From Spartobacteria bacterium (lineage in GTDB: Bacteria; Verrucomicrobiota; Verrucomicrobiia; Chthoniobacterales; Chthoniobacteraceae): a stretch of 9,708 nt of DNA. The notes under the pieces were generated by a model, which searched no databases, was not told the origin of the DNA, and saw nothing but the letters and a program-made list of their open reading frames with translations. Where the stretch lies: assembly GCA_025355595.1 (NCBI GenBank), contig JANXZI010000608.1, positions 1-9,708 of the forward strand, read 5' to 3'. Shown in pieces: positions 1-7,079 of this stretch. Made by a program: the position numbers and the translations under genes. The first letter of the stretch is position 1; each line of letters starts with the position of its first letter.

Positions 1-1
1 C

Positions 2-1642
2 TATGGCGCGAAATTCCCCGCGAAGTATCAGGAGGCGATGTTCTCGCTCGATTGGAGCTGGGGGAAAATGTATGCAATTCACCTCACGCCGAACGGCGCG
101 ACTTACACGGCGAAGAAGGAGGAATTCCTCAGCGGCACGCCGCTGCCGCTCACCGATGCGATCATCAATCCGAAAGACGGCGCGATGTATTTCACCATCG
201 GCGGACGCCGCGTGCAGTCGGGACTGTATCGGGTGACGTATGCGAGGGAACGGAATCCGAAGTATGAAGCTCACGAGTATAGCAGTGGAACGCTGCGACT
301 TTCCAACGAGCCTATCAGGGATTCTCTTTCGATTCGGAAAACTCTCGAAGCCTTCCACGGTAAACAAGACCCAAAGGCCGTCGAAACCGCATGGCCAGAT
401 CTCGGTAACAAGGACCGCTTCCTCCGCTGGGCCGCACGCACGGCGATCGAGCATCAGCCCTTCGCGCAATGGAGCGACAAGGCGCTCGGTGAAAAGGATC
501 CCGCGAAGCAAGTCGAGGCACTCATGGCGCTCGCGCGCTGCGCAGGCGTGTGCCCGCAGCATCGTACCGCCGACACGAAGCCCGTGGACAACGCGATGCG
601 CGGAAAACTTTTCTCCACGCTGCTGAAACTCGACCTCGCCGCGCTCACGCACGAGCAGCAGCTCACCGCGATCCGCACCATCGAGATCGTGCTGAACCGC
701 TTCGACGGCTGCGACGACGCCACGCGCCAGCAACTCATCGCGAAGCTCGATCCGCTTTTCCCCGCAAAGAGCTTCGACACCAACTGGCTGCTTTGCGAGA
801 CGCTCTGCTATCTTCAGGCACCGAGCGCCGCCGCGAAAGGCATGAAGCTCATCGCCGACGCCGCCACGCAGGAGGAGCAAATCGAATACGCGCGCAGCCT
901 TCGCGCGCTCAAAGTCGGCTGGACGAAAGAACTCCGCACCGCGCAGCTCGAATGGTTTTTGAAGGCCGCGAACCTCCGCGGCGGCGCGAGCTTTGACAAA
1001 TTCATCGAGTTCATCCGCACCGACGCGCTCGCCACTTTCTCCGAAGCGGAGAAGGCGCAACTCGCCGCGCTCATCGCGAAAGCGCCCGAGCGCAAAACGG
1101 CCATCGAGGCGCTCGGCACGATGTTCGCCGGCCGCACGCCGACGATGTGGACGCTCGAAGAACTCAGCGCTGCGACGAAGACCGGCATGAAGGGCCGCAG
1201 CTTCGACAACGGCCGCAAGATGTTCGGCGCCGCCGCGTGCTTCACCTGCCACCGCTTCGACAACCAGGGCGGCATGACCGGCCCCGACCTCACGCAGGCC
1301 GGCGGCCGCTACAGCGCGACCGACCTGCTCGACAACATCCTCAACCCGAGCAAGGTCATCAACGAGCAGTTCGTCCCGAGCGTCGTGACGAAAAACGACG
1401 GCACGCAGGTCATTGGCACCATCGTGAATCTCAATGGCGACAACGTGATGATCTGCACCGACCCCTCGCAGCCGAACCAGCAGACCGCCGTGGATCGCAA
1501 ACTCGTGAAAAGCATCGAGCCGAGCAAAATCTCGCCCATGCCGCCGATGCTGCTGACCATGCTGAAGAAGGAGGAAATCCTGGATCTTGTGGCCTACGTG
1601 CTGAGCGGCGGCGACCGTGCCAACGCGATGTTCAAACCGTAA
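2..1642 (+). CDS. PVC-type c-type cytochrome / heme-binding protein, C-terminal part (5' partial)
   Basis: The reading frame is open from the first complete codon at base 2, so the N-terminus lies outside the window; 546 residues are visible. Three regions can be seen. First comes the last blade(s) of a β-propeller of the kind in PVC soluble-dehydrogenase-like proteins (SLDWSWGKMYAIHL, then DGAMYFTIGGR...LYRVTY). Next is a long alpha-helical, HEAT-like stretch (about bases 300-1160). Last is a cytochrome c module with one CxxCH site, CFTCH at bases 1238-1252, followed by GPDLTQAGGRYSATDLLDNIL. The end matches the Pirellula/Verrucomicrobium-type heme-binding domain (TIGR02603-like), and the Met residues in ISPMPPM are plausible distal heme ligands. 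By family the protein should be exported and take part in periplasmic electron transfer, probably linked to oxidation of a sugar or other small organic substrate. The substrate cannot be read from the sequence. No frameshift is seen. Confidence 0.9.
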   Translation, partial: YGAKFPAKYQEAMFSLDWSWGKMYAIHLTPNGATYTAKKEEFLSGTPLPLTDAIINPKDGAMYFTIGGRRVQSGLYRVTYARERNPKYEAHEYSSGTLRLSNEPIRDSLSIRKTLEAFHGKQDPKAVETAWPDLGNKDRFLRWAARTAIEHQPFAQWSDKALGEKDPAKQVEALMALARCAGVCPQHRTADTKPVDNAMRGKLFSTLLKLDLAALTHEQQLTAIRTIEIVLNRFDGCDDATRQQLIAKLDPLFPAKSFDTNWLLCETLCYLQAPSAAAKGMKLIADAATQEEQIEYARSLRALKVGWTKELRTAQLEWFLKAANLRGGASFDKFIEFIRTDALATFSEAEKAQLAALIAKAPERKTAIEALGTMFAGRTPTMWTLEELSAATKTGMKGRSFDNGRKMFGAAACFTCHRFDNQGGMTGPDLTQAGGRYSATDLLDNILNPSKVINEQFVPSVVTKNDGTQVIGTIVNLNGDNVMICTDPSQPNQQTAVDRKLVKSIEPSKISPMPPMLLTMLKKEEILDLVAYVLSGGDRANAMFKP

Positions 1643-1672
1643 AATCAAAACTGAGGAATCAAGACGCGACGG

Positions 1673-1684
1673 AGAAATATTTCT
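1673..1684. repeat. Perfect 12-bp palindrome AGAAATATTTCT
   Basis: AGAAAT/ATTTCT lies 31 bases after the stop of the cytochrome gene, in an AT-rich patch of otherwise GC-rich DNA. It could be a protein-binding site upstream of the repeat-protein gene or chance. No T-run follows, so it does not look like a terminator. Confidence 0.35.
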
Positions 1685-1727
1685 GAAAGAACTCGCGCGC
1701 GGCCGACCGCTGGATCGAACCCACGAA

Positions 1728-1826
1728 GTAGCCGCCGACGGAAGGAGGCGGGCGCTTTCTCAAACGCGGACATCGGAACTCGGGGCGCGGAAAAACGATC
1801 GGCCCGCCTCCTTCCGTCGCGGCTGC
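1728..1826. repeat. Long inverted repeat, 23-bp arms around a 48-nt loop
   Basis: The left arm (1730-1753) and right arm (1802-1824) are complementary over 23 bp with a single bulged base at 1735; the inner 18 bp (1736-1753 with 1802-1819) are perfect. One wobble and one G-C pair extend the stem to 1728/1826. Farther out, CGAAC at 1716-1720 and GTTCG at 1833-1837 also face each other, so a degraded element of about 120 bp is possible. Each arm contains AAGGAGG, read on the plus strand at 1742-1748 and on the minus strand at 1807-1813, with no start codon at normal spacing. No target-site duplication is obvious. It could be a REP/MITE-like dispersed repeat, a structured 5' leader for the next gene, or a transcription barrier. 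Confidence 0.75.
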
Positions 1827-1884
1827 GGTGATGTTCGCCCTTGAGTCCCGCACGCGGGCCGTGATGCTCCCGATTTGTCTCCCC

Positions 1885-3822
1885 ATGAAACCTTCGATCA
1901 AAGTTCTCCTGGTTCTCGTCGTCGTGCTGGCTGCGTGGGCGGCGGGATTTTTCATGGGCCCGGGCCCGGCTTCGGAAAAATCACCGGCGCGCGCAGGCTC
2001 GGAGCCGGCCTCACTTTCCGCCGCGCAGCGGGAGAAAATGCAGGCCGCATCGGGCCATGCCGGTGCGCGCGAGGGCTCGGATACGGCGACGCCGGAGGAG
2101 CGGCGCGGACGCGCGCTCTCGGGGATTCTGGCGGCGATGCAGGGGCCGGATGACATGCGGAAGTTCCGCAACATTTTTTCCGCGGTGGAAAAAATCGGGC
2201 CCGAGGAAATCCAGGCGACGCTCGACTTTGTGAAGAAGCGGGGGAGCAACGAGCAGCGTTTCATCGTGCCGATGATCGTGGCGCGCTGGGCGGAGTTCGA
2301 TCCGCCGGCCGCGGCGGCGTATGCGCTCGGGATCAAGGGCGGAAACTTCTGGGAGCGCTCGCAGGCGATTGCTTCCGCGACGACCGAGTGGGCGCGCAAG
2401 GATGCCGGTGCCGCGAAATCGTGGGCGCTCGCGCTGCCGACGGGCAAGGAGCAGCAGACGGCCATCGCGGGCGTGGCGAGCGGCATGGTGCAGAGCGATG
2501 CGAGTGCGGCGCTCGCGTGGGTGAAGTCGCTGCCGAGTGAAATGCGTTCGCCGGATTTGTACCGGCAGATTTTTTCCGACTGGAGCGGACGCGATCCGCT
2601 GCTCGCCTCGGGGCAGGTGCTCGCGCTGCCGATGGGCGAAGGCCGCCAGCAGGCCATTCTCTCCGTGGCGGGCCGCTGGGCGGAAAAGGATCCGCAGGCG
2701 GTGCTCGACTGGCTGAAGCAGGTGCCGGAACTCGGGACGCGCAACCGCGCGATGGCGACGGCGATCGGGCGCTGGGCGGATTCCGATCCGGAGGCTGCGA
2801 TGGCGGCGGCGGGTGAGATGCCCGCGGGCGAATCGCGCACGCAGGCGCTGGGGAGTGTGGTCTCGGTGACGGCGCAGCGCGACCAGGAGCAGGCGCTGCG
2901 GCTGCTGGAAAAAATCCCGGACGGACAGGTGCGCACCGAGGCGCTGCAGAGCATCGTGGGCAATCTCTCGTGGCAGAATCCGAAGGCCGCGGCGGAACTC
3001 GCGGCGACACTTCCCGCCGGCGACGTGCGCGACAATGCGCTGCGGAGTTCGCTGCGGAACTGGGCACGCGAATCGCCCGTCGAGGCGCTCGCATTCATCG
3101 AGAGCAAGATCCCGGCTGGCGAGACGAGGCGGCAGGCGACGACGGAGACGGTCGGCTCGTGGGTGCAGAGCGACCCGCGCGCGGCGCTGACGTGGATGAT
3201 GAAATCACCCGACGTGAAGACGGAGGACTATGGCCGCGCGATGACGGGCTGGGCGGCGCAGGATCCGCAGGGCGCGCTCGCGTGGGCGAAGACGCAGCCC
3301 GAGGGCGCGCAGAAGCAGGCATTCCTCGCGGGAGCGATCGGCGGCCTCGCAAACAACGATCCCCCACAGGCCGCGGAGCTTTTCGCCACGCTCCCGGCAA
3401 GCGAGACGCAGAAGGGGACCGCAGGACAGATTGCGGCGGTGTGGGCGAAGCAGGATCCGGTGGCCGCGGCGAGCTGGGCGATGCAGATCGCCGATCCCGC
3501 GGCCCGCGCGACAGCATTTCCGCAGGTCGTCACGGCGATGGCGCAGAGCGACGTCGCACGCGCCGCAGCGTGGCTCGAAAAATTGCCCGCCAGCGCGGAG
3601 CGCGACGCGGCGGTGACGGCCTACGCCAACACGGTCACGCAGCGCGATCCCGAGGGCGCGGCGAGCTGGGCCGCGACGGTGGGCGATGAGAACAAGCGCG
3701 AGAATGCGGTGCGCGCTGTGTATCAGAATTGGAAGCGCGCGGACGAGACTTCGGCCGGTCGCTGGCTCGCCGCGACGCCCGCGCTTTCCGACGATGCGAA
3801 GAATCGCATCGGCGGGAAGTAG
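1885..3822 (+). CDS. Membrane-anchored or exported protein with about sixteen 32-residue helical repeats
   Basis: This 645-residue protein has no family I can name with confidence. Residues 1-5 are basic and 6-24 form a hydrophobic segment (VLLVLVVVLAAWAAGFF), a signal anchor or signal peptide. A charged, low-complexity linker runs to about residue 90. From W135 to the end, about 16 tandem units of close to 32 residues follow a pattern like W-A-x-x-D-P-x-A-A-x-x-W-x-x-x-L-P-x-G-x-x-R-x-x-A, for example WAEKDPQAVLDWLKQVP and WAQ/WAKQDPVAAASW units. Each unit looks like a helical hairpin, so the whole should form an alpha-solenoid. Similar repeat proteins are common in Verrucomicrobia, without known function. 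The start at 1885 was chosen because it begins the signal segment cleanly. GTG 1828, ATG 1831 and ATG 1864 are in frame but would add a non-signal-like leader, and none of the four has a Shine-Dalgarno sequence. The likely role is an extracytoplasmic protein-binding scaffold, which is inference. Confidence 0.85.
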   Translation: MKPSIKVLLVLVVVLAAWAAGFFMGPGPASEKSPARAGSEPASLSAAQREKMQAASGHAGAREGSDTATPEERRGRALSGILAAMQGPDDMRKFRNIFSAVEKIGPEEIQATLDFVKKRGSNEQRFIVPMIVARWAEFDPPAAAAYALGIKGGNFWERSQAIASATTEWARKDAGAAKSWALALPTGKEQQTAIAGVASGMVQSDASAALAWVKSLPSEMRSPDLYRQIFSDWSGRDPLLASGQVLALPMGEGRQQAILSVAGRWAEKDPQAVLDWLKQVPELGTRNRAMATAIGRWADSDPEAAMAAAGEMPAGESRTQALGSVVSVTAQRDQEQALRLLEKIPDGQVRTEALQSIVGNLSWQNPKAAAELAATLPAGDVRDNALRSSLRNWARESPVEALAFIESKIPAGETRRQATTETVGSWVQSDPRAALTWMMKSPDVKTEDYGRAMTGWAAQDPQGALAWAKTQPEGAQKQAFLAGAIGGLANNDPPQAAELFATLPASETQKGTAGQIAAVWAKQDPVAAASWAMQIADPAARATAFPQVVTAMAQSDVARAAAWLEKLPASAERDAAVTAYANTVTQRDPEGAASWAATVGDENKRENAVRAVYQNWKRADETSAGRWLAATPALSDDAKNRIGGK

Positions 3823-3829
3823 GGATGAT

Positions 3830-3851
3830 GGATGGCGGAGGGCCGCCGTCC
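3830..3851. terminator. GC-rich hairpin in a convergent gap, possible bidirectional terminator
   Basis: GGATGGCGG (3830-3838) pairs with CCGCCGTCC (3843-3851), giving a 9-bp stem with one G·U pair and an AGGG loop. It fills most of the 36-base gap between the plus-strand repeat-protein stop and the minus-strand lipoprotein stop. The position suits a terminator for both genes, but neither strand has a U-run after the stem, so intrinsic termination is not assured. Confidence 0.45.
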
Positions 3852-3858
3852 GGCAAAC

Positions 3859-4395
3859 TCACAGCCCGTGCGGATGGCGCATGACGGCGCCATTCATCGG
3901 CCGCCCGAGGGTCGTCCAGTGCGGGCCCTGGCCGCCGCTCCAGCCGGTGTCGAAACGCAGCCCGGCGATGGTGAGGAAGACGTGGCCGTCGCGGGCACAG
4001 ACGGTGATCCAGCGGCCCTTGCCGTGCGAGCCGTAGCTGCGGAATGACGAGGACGTCGTCGGCTCGTCGAGCAGGCCCGCCTGGCACAGCACCCACGAGG
4101 CCGCGCCGGAGCAGTCGTAGGCGCTGCACAGTTCGCGCGTGTGCCCGCTGCCATAGCAGTACGGGAGGCCGGCTATCCGGTTGGCGGCCGCGATGGCGAC
4201 CTTCACCGTGTGCGGCGCGCCCGCGGGGCCGACGGCATGCTGGCCGTGGAGCGTGGCCGTTTTTCCGGGGATGTAGTTGTAGCCGTAGCGCCCGTGGCTG
4301 CCACCGCAGCCGGCGAGAAGGATGATGGCGAAAACAGATGGAAGCAGGAGACGAAACATGCGGGCGATGCTCGCGGGATTGCGGCGAATTGTCAT
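3859..4395 (-). CDS. NlpC/P60-like (C40) cell-wall hydrolase lipoprotein
   Basis: This is a small 178-residue lipoprotein. An n-region with several Arg is followed by a hydrophobic stretch and lipobox L27-A-G-C30; Gly after the Cys suits outer-membrane sorting. The mature part carries an NlpC/P60-type active site: D94-C95-S-G-A, then a Gly/Ser/Lys-rich stretch and D136-G-H138-V-F. C95 and H138 would be the catalytic Cys/His; the third polar residue is not clear. The family cleaves peptide bonds in peptidoglycan stem peptides, usually γ-D-Glu to diamino acid. No SH3 or LysM binding domain is present, and four further Cys (80, 90, 104, 133) are unusual. The start at 4395 was chosen because its ATG overlaps the TGA of the upstream receiver gene as ATGA. 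ATG 4359 would give a shorter, more typical signal peptide (Cys at 18) and cannot be excluded. Neither start has a Shine-Dalgarno sequence. Confidence 0.8.
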   Translation of the reverse strand: MTIRRNPASIARMFRLLLPSVFAIILLAGCGGSHGRYGYNYIPGKTATLHGQHAVGPAGAPHTVKVAIAAANRIAGLPYCYGSGHTRELCSAYDCSGAASWVLCQAGLLDEPTTSSSFRSYGSHGKGRWITVCARDGHVFLTIAGLRFDTGWSGGQGPHWTTLGRPMNGAVMRHPHGL

Positions 4396-5558
4396 GCCCG
4401 GATTGCCGTGGTGGGATACTTGTGGCCTGCTGCGGCGACGGGCTGCGGCTTCCCGCGGCACAGCCAGAGGAGCGCTTTCACGCCGAGTTCCGCGAGATTG
4501 AACGGCTTGGCGACGAAGTCGTTTCCCCCGCTGAGGCTCGCCTTGGCCTTGTTCAAAAATGTGGCCATGCCCGTGATGAACACGATGGGCGTGTCCTTGT
4601 AGTTCTCCATGACGCGGATCTTCCCGCAGAGTTCGAAGCCGTTCATCTCCGGCAGTCCCACATCGAGGAAAATGACATCGTAGCTGTTTCTTTTCAGTTT
4701 TTCGATCGCCTGAGCCGGCGTCTCGGCACAGTCGCTTTTCAGCCCGGCGAGATCGAGCGCTGCGCCGATGAACTGCCGTGCGCCATCCTCGTCGTCCACC
4801 ACGAGGAGCGATGCCGTGCCGGGATCGGGGAGACCCGCGAGGCAGTCGGGCTTTGAGACACTCGCGAGGAAATCGAGCGTCTGGCAGACGGTGTGGAGCG
4901 TGGAGGCGTTGAGCTGATCGTGCGTCTGGTTCAGGTCATACAGGAGCATGTCGAGCGAGCCCGTGATCTGCGTGAAAGCCTTGTGCGGGAGCAGCGCGGC
5001 CTTCTGCGAAAAGGCATGCGCGAGATTCCACAGCTCGTGCAGCGCCGGCAGTTCCGGCGGCTTGGCCGCGACGCCGGGCAGGCAGTGGCGCATGCGGTTG
5101 ATGCTGTCGACCGCGTTCGCAAAGATCGTCTCGATCCAAAAGTCGTCTGTCTTGAAAAGCTGCTCGGCGGCGGACGCCGGGAGAAGGGACATCCTGAGGG
5201 CCTGGCGCGTGGCATCAATCATGGACGCGATCGGCTCCAGCGTGGGAAGGATCGCGTACGTCGCGCCGGCGTGGACGGCCTCGCTGGATGCCTGGCCGAG
5301 CACGTTCGGAAGAATGAGAATGGGTAGGCCCGCATTCGCGGGCTCGGATCGGATCGCTTCGAGGAATTCAAGCGTGTCGCCCTCCTTGTAAACGATGTCG
5401 AGAAGCACGATCTCCGGCTTTTTTTCCGCAAGGAGCTGCGCGGCCCTGCCCAGATCCCGCGCGCTGAAGACGGTGAACCCGGCGGCTGTGAGTTTTTCCT
5501 GGTAGAGCTTGAGCAGGAGCTTGTCGTCGAGGACGAGGAGGACGCGTTTGGATGTCAT
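4392..5558 (-). CDS. Dual-receiver response regulator: degenerate REC, HPt-like middle, canonical REC
   Basis: The protein has 388 residues and no DNA-binding or enzymatic output domain. REC1 (about 3-120) keeps acidic D11/D12 and phospho-acceptor D54 (VLLDI), but the switch Thr/Ser is P84 (LILPNV) and the conserved Lys is replaced near L104 (AILPT). It probably does not signal in the normal way. The helical middle (about 130-235) contains A180-H181-A-F-S-Q-K-A-A-L-L, which resembles an HPt motif, although the usual Lys-Gly after the His is Ser-Gln. REC2 (about 250-370) is canonical: D255/D256, D299 in FLDVGLPEMNGFEL, T329 in FITG and K351 in AKPF. It likely acts in a phosphorelay or as a partner-binding regulator; the cognate kinase is not in the window. 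The start at ATG 5558 puts the first β-strand at the N-terminus; an extension to 5621 is possible. It is probably co-transcribed with the lipoprotein gene, whose start overlaps this stop. Confidence 0.88.
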   Translation of the reverse strand: MTSKRVLLVLDDKLLLKLYQEKLTAAGFTVFSARDLGRAAQLLAEKKPEIVLLDIVYKEGDTLEFLEAIRSEPANAGLPILILPNVLGQASSEAVHAGATYAILPTLEPIASMIDATRQALRMSLLPASAAEQLFKTDDFWIETIFANAVDSINRMRHCLPGVAAKPPELPALHELWNLAHAFSQKAALLPHKAFTQITGSLDMLLYDLNQTHDQLNASTLHTVCQTLDFLASVSKPDCLAGLPDPGTASLLVVDDEDGARQFIGAALDLAGLKSDCAETPAQAIEKLKRNSYDVIFLDVGLPEMNGFELCGKIRVMENYKDTPIVFITGMATFLNKAKASLSGGNDFVAKPFNLAELGVKALLWLCRGKPQPVAAAGHKYPTTAIRA

Positions 5559-5669
5559 ACCGGTGGACAGTGGGCGGTGGCGGGCTTGGATTTCTGAGAT
5601 TTTTCGGAAGTGAGAACGCAAGGATCGTGCCGGGCTGCCAGCGATTTCTGATCACGCGTGGAATGCGTG

Positions 5670-5828
5670 ATGCTCATCTTCTCGCAGACCCCGATGAACA
5701 TGAAGACCTCGCACTCCTCCCGCTCCCGCCGTGGTGCCCGCTCCGGCCCGTGGCACGCAAAAAACATCCGCCTCCTCCGCGCGGCACTGCGCGTGTGGGA
5801 ACTCAAACAGCGCGCCATGGGCCGCTGA
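5670..5828 (+). CDS. Small basic protein of unknown function (52 aa)
   Basis: This short plus-strand ORF lies in the gap between the minus-strand receiver and serine-hydrolase genes. I do not recognise it. The product is strongly basic: a Ser/Arg-rich stretch (SHSSRSRRGARSG) is followed by a predicted amphipathic helix (NIRLLRAALRVWELKQRAM). Support for coding is threefold. Third codon positions are about 85% G or C, matching neighbouring genes and better than the competing frame. All eight codons between ATG 5670 and ATG 5694 end in G or C, which favours the upstream start. A strong plus-strand intrinsic terminator begins 16 bases after the stop. ATG 5694 and ATG 5700 are alternative starts. 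Only a weak GGA lies 7 bases before 5670. The transcript could instead be a non-coding RNA. A basic protein of this size may bind nucleic acid, but that is a guess. Confidence 0.5.
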   Translation: MLIFSQTPMNMKTSHSSRSRRGARSGPWHAKNIRLLRAALRVWELKQRAMGR

Positions 5829-5843
5829 GGGCAGCCTGCGCCG

Positions 5844-5877
5844 CGCGGTTGTTAAACTTTTAGCACCGCGTTTTTTT
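5844..5877 (+). terminator. Rho-independent terminator after the small plus-strand ORF
   Basis: CGCGGT (5844-5849) pairs perfectly with ACCGCG (5865-5870). Inside, TAA (5853-5855) can pair with TTA (5860-5862) across a small internal loop. Seven consecutive T (5871-5877) follow directly on the plus strand. On the minus strand no T-run follows the stem, so the signal points to plus-strand transcription entering from the 5670-5828 ORF. It also sits just past the stop of the convergent hydrolase gene. Confidence 0.75.
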
Positions 5878-5883
5878 CGTGCG

Positions 5884-7026
5884 TTATCGGAGCGCCGCGG
5901 CCGCGCTGTCCTGGAAGATTTTCCGCGGCTCCGTGAAGTCCGAGTCCCGGTAGCCGCCGCGCTGAATCATGAGCACGTAAACGGCATCGCGCCTCGGGTC
6001 GGCCCAGCTCTGCGTCGCATATGATCCGCCGTGGCCGAATGATCCGGCGGAAAGCCCCGCCGTCATCCCCTGCGGCGAGCGCACGATCTGAAAGCCGAGG
6101 CCCCAACTCATCCCCTCGATCGTCCCCGTCCGCATGCCGCCGGTCTGGATCGTAAGCATCTGCCGCACGGTCTCGCTGCGCAGGATGCGCCGCGAGCCGA
6201 GCGAGCCACCACCGAGGATCATCTGGTAAAATCGCGAGACATCCGCCGCCGTGGAAAACAGCCCGCCCGCGGGCAGCGCCGGTCGCGACGTGTCGCTGAT
6301 GTCGGCGGGATTCGCGTAGATCGAAGTCTCCGCCAGCCCGCCCGCGCCGGGCCGATATCCCTTCGCCACGCGCCGCTGCGAGGGCCAGAATGTCGTGTCG
6401 CTCATCCCGAGCGGCGAGAGCAGGCGCTGTCGCAAAAAGCTCGCATACGACTTCCCGCTCACGACCTCGATGACGCGACCGAGCGTGTTGAAGCCGCTGT
6501 TCGAGTAATCGAACCGCGACCCCGGCGCGGACTTCAGCGGCGCGTGTGCGTATGCCGCCACGCGCTCGGCGAGCGAAGCCCGCGCGCCGACCTGCGCCTC
6601 GCCGAGCCCACCCGTGTGCGTGAGCAGATCACGAATCGTCACGGGCCGCGGCGGCCGTGCGCCGTGCAGCCGCACGTTCCCAAATTCCGGGAGGTACTTC
6701 GACACCGAATCGTCAATCCGCAGCCGGCCCTCGTCGGCGAGCATCATCACGCAGACTGCGGTCAGCGGCTTCGTCATCGAGGCGATCCAAAAAAGATCGC
6801 CCGTCCGCATTGCGCGCCGTGCCGCGATGTCCGCGCTCCCGACCGCGGCGAGATGCACGGTCTTCCCATGCTGTGCGACGAGCGTGACGGAGCCGGCGAT
6901 CACATTGCGATCCACGAGCTCCTGCATCCGCGGTCCGATGCCCGCGGGGCCCGTCGGCTCCGTGCGCGATGCGGCGAATGAAACCGCGGTGAGTGAAAAA
7001 ACGGCGAGCAAAATTGGAAAGCGCAT
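5884..7026 (-). CDS. Secreted serine hydrolase, class C β-lactamase fold
   Basis: The 380-residue protein has a short signal peptide (MRFPILLAVF... to about A19), so it should be exported. All three active-site motifs of the β-lactamase/transpeptidase (PF00144) family are present and well spaced: S83-M-T-K86 with the nucleophilic Ser and its Lys, Y174-S-N176 (FDYSNSGF), and H332-G-G (SFGHGGSY), where His takes the place of the Lys of class C β-lactamases. That His variant is frequent in family VIII esterases and D-aminopeptidase-like members, so the natural substrate may be an ester or peptide rather than a β-lactam. HTGGL and the PLGMSDT segment are also typical. The start at ATG 7026 begins the signal peptide; GTG 7050 is an in-frame alternative. 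The gene follows the PPK2 gene by 53 bases on the same strand and could share its transcript. Confidence 0.92.
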   Translation of the reverse strand: MRFPILLAVFSLTAVSFAASRTEPTGPAGIGPRMQELVDRNVIAGSVTLVAQHGKTVHLAAVGSADIAARRAMRTGDLFWIASMTKPLTAVCVMMLADEGRLRIDDSVSKYLPEFGNVRLHGARPPRPVTIRDLLTHTGGLGEAQVGARASLAERVAAYAHAPLKSAPGSRFDYSNSGFNTLGRVIEVVSGKSYASFLRQRLLSPLGMSDTTFWPSQRRVAKGYRPGAGGLAETSIYANPADISDTSRPALPAGGLFSTAADVSRFYQMILGGGSLGSRRILRSETVRQMLTIQTGGMRTGTIEGMSWGLGFQIVRSPQGMTAGLSAGSFGHGGSYATQSWADPRRDAVYVLMIQRGGYRDSDFTEPRKIFQDSAAAALR

Positions 7027-7079
7027 GGCCGCGATGTTTGGAAGAATCACGCGCGCCGTCGAGCCTGCTCCGCATGACG

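Noticed and set aside
1711..1725. GGGTTCGATCC on the minus strand, resembling a tRNA T-arm
   Set aside because: The flanking bases do not form a five-pair T-stem, and no anticodon arm, acceptor stem or tRNA-sized fold surrounds it.
1659..3107. 482-codon minus-strand ORF opposite the repeat protein
   Set aside because: It is the antisense shadow of a GC-rich repetitive gene; the product is Ser/Ala/Arg-rich with no family signature, while the plus-strand frame has clear repeats and a signal segment.
5555..5818. 87-codon minus-strand ORF upstream of the receiver gene
   Set aside because: Compositionally mixed, with no family resemblance, and it overlaps the plus-strand ORF that has better third-position bias and a matching terminator.
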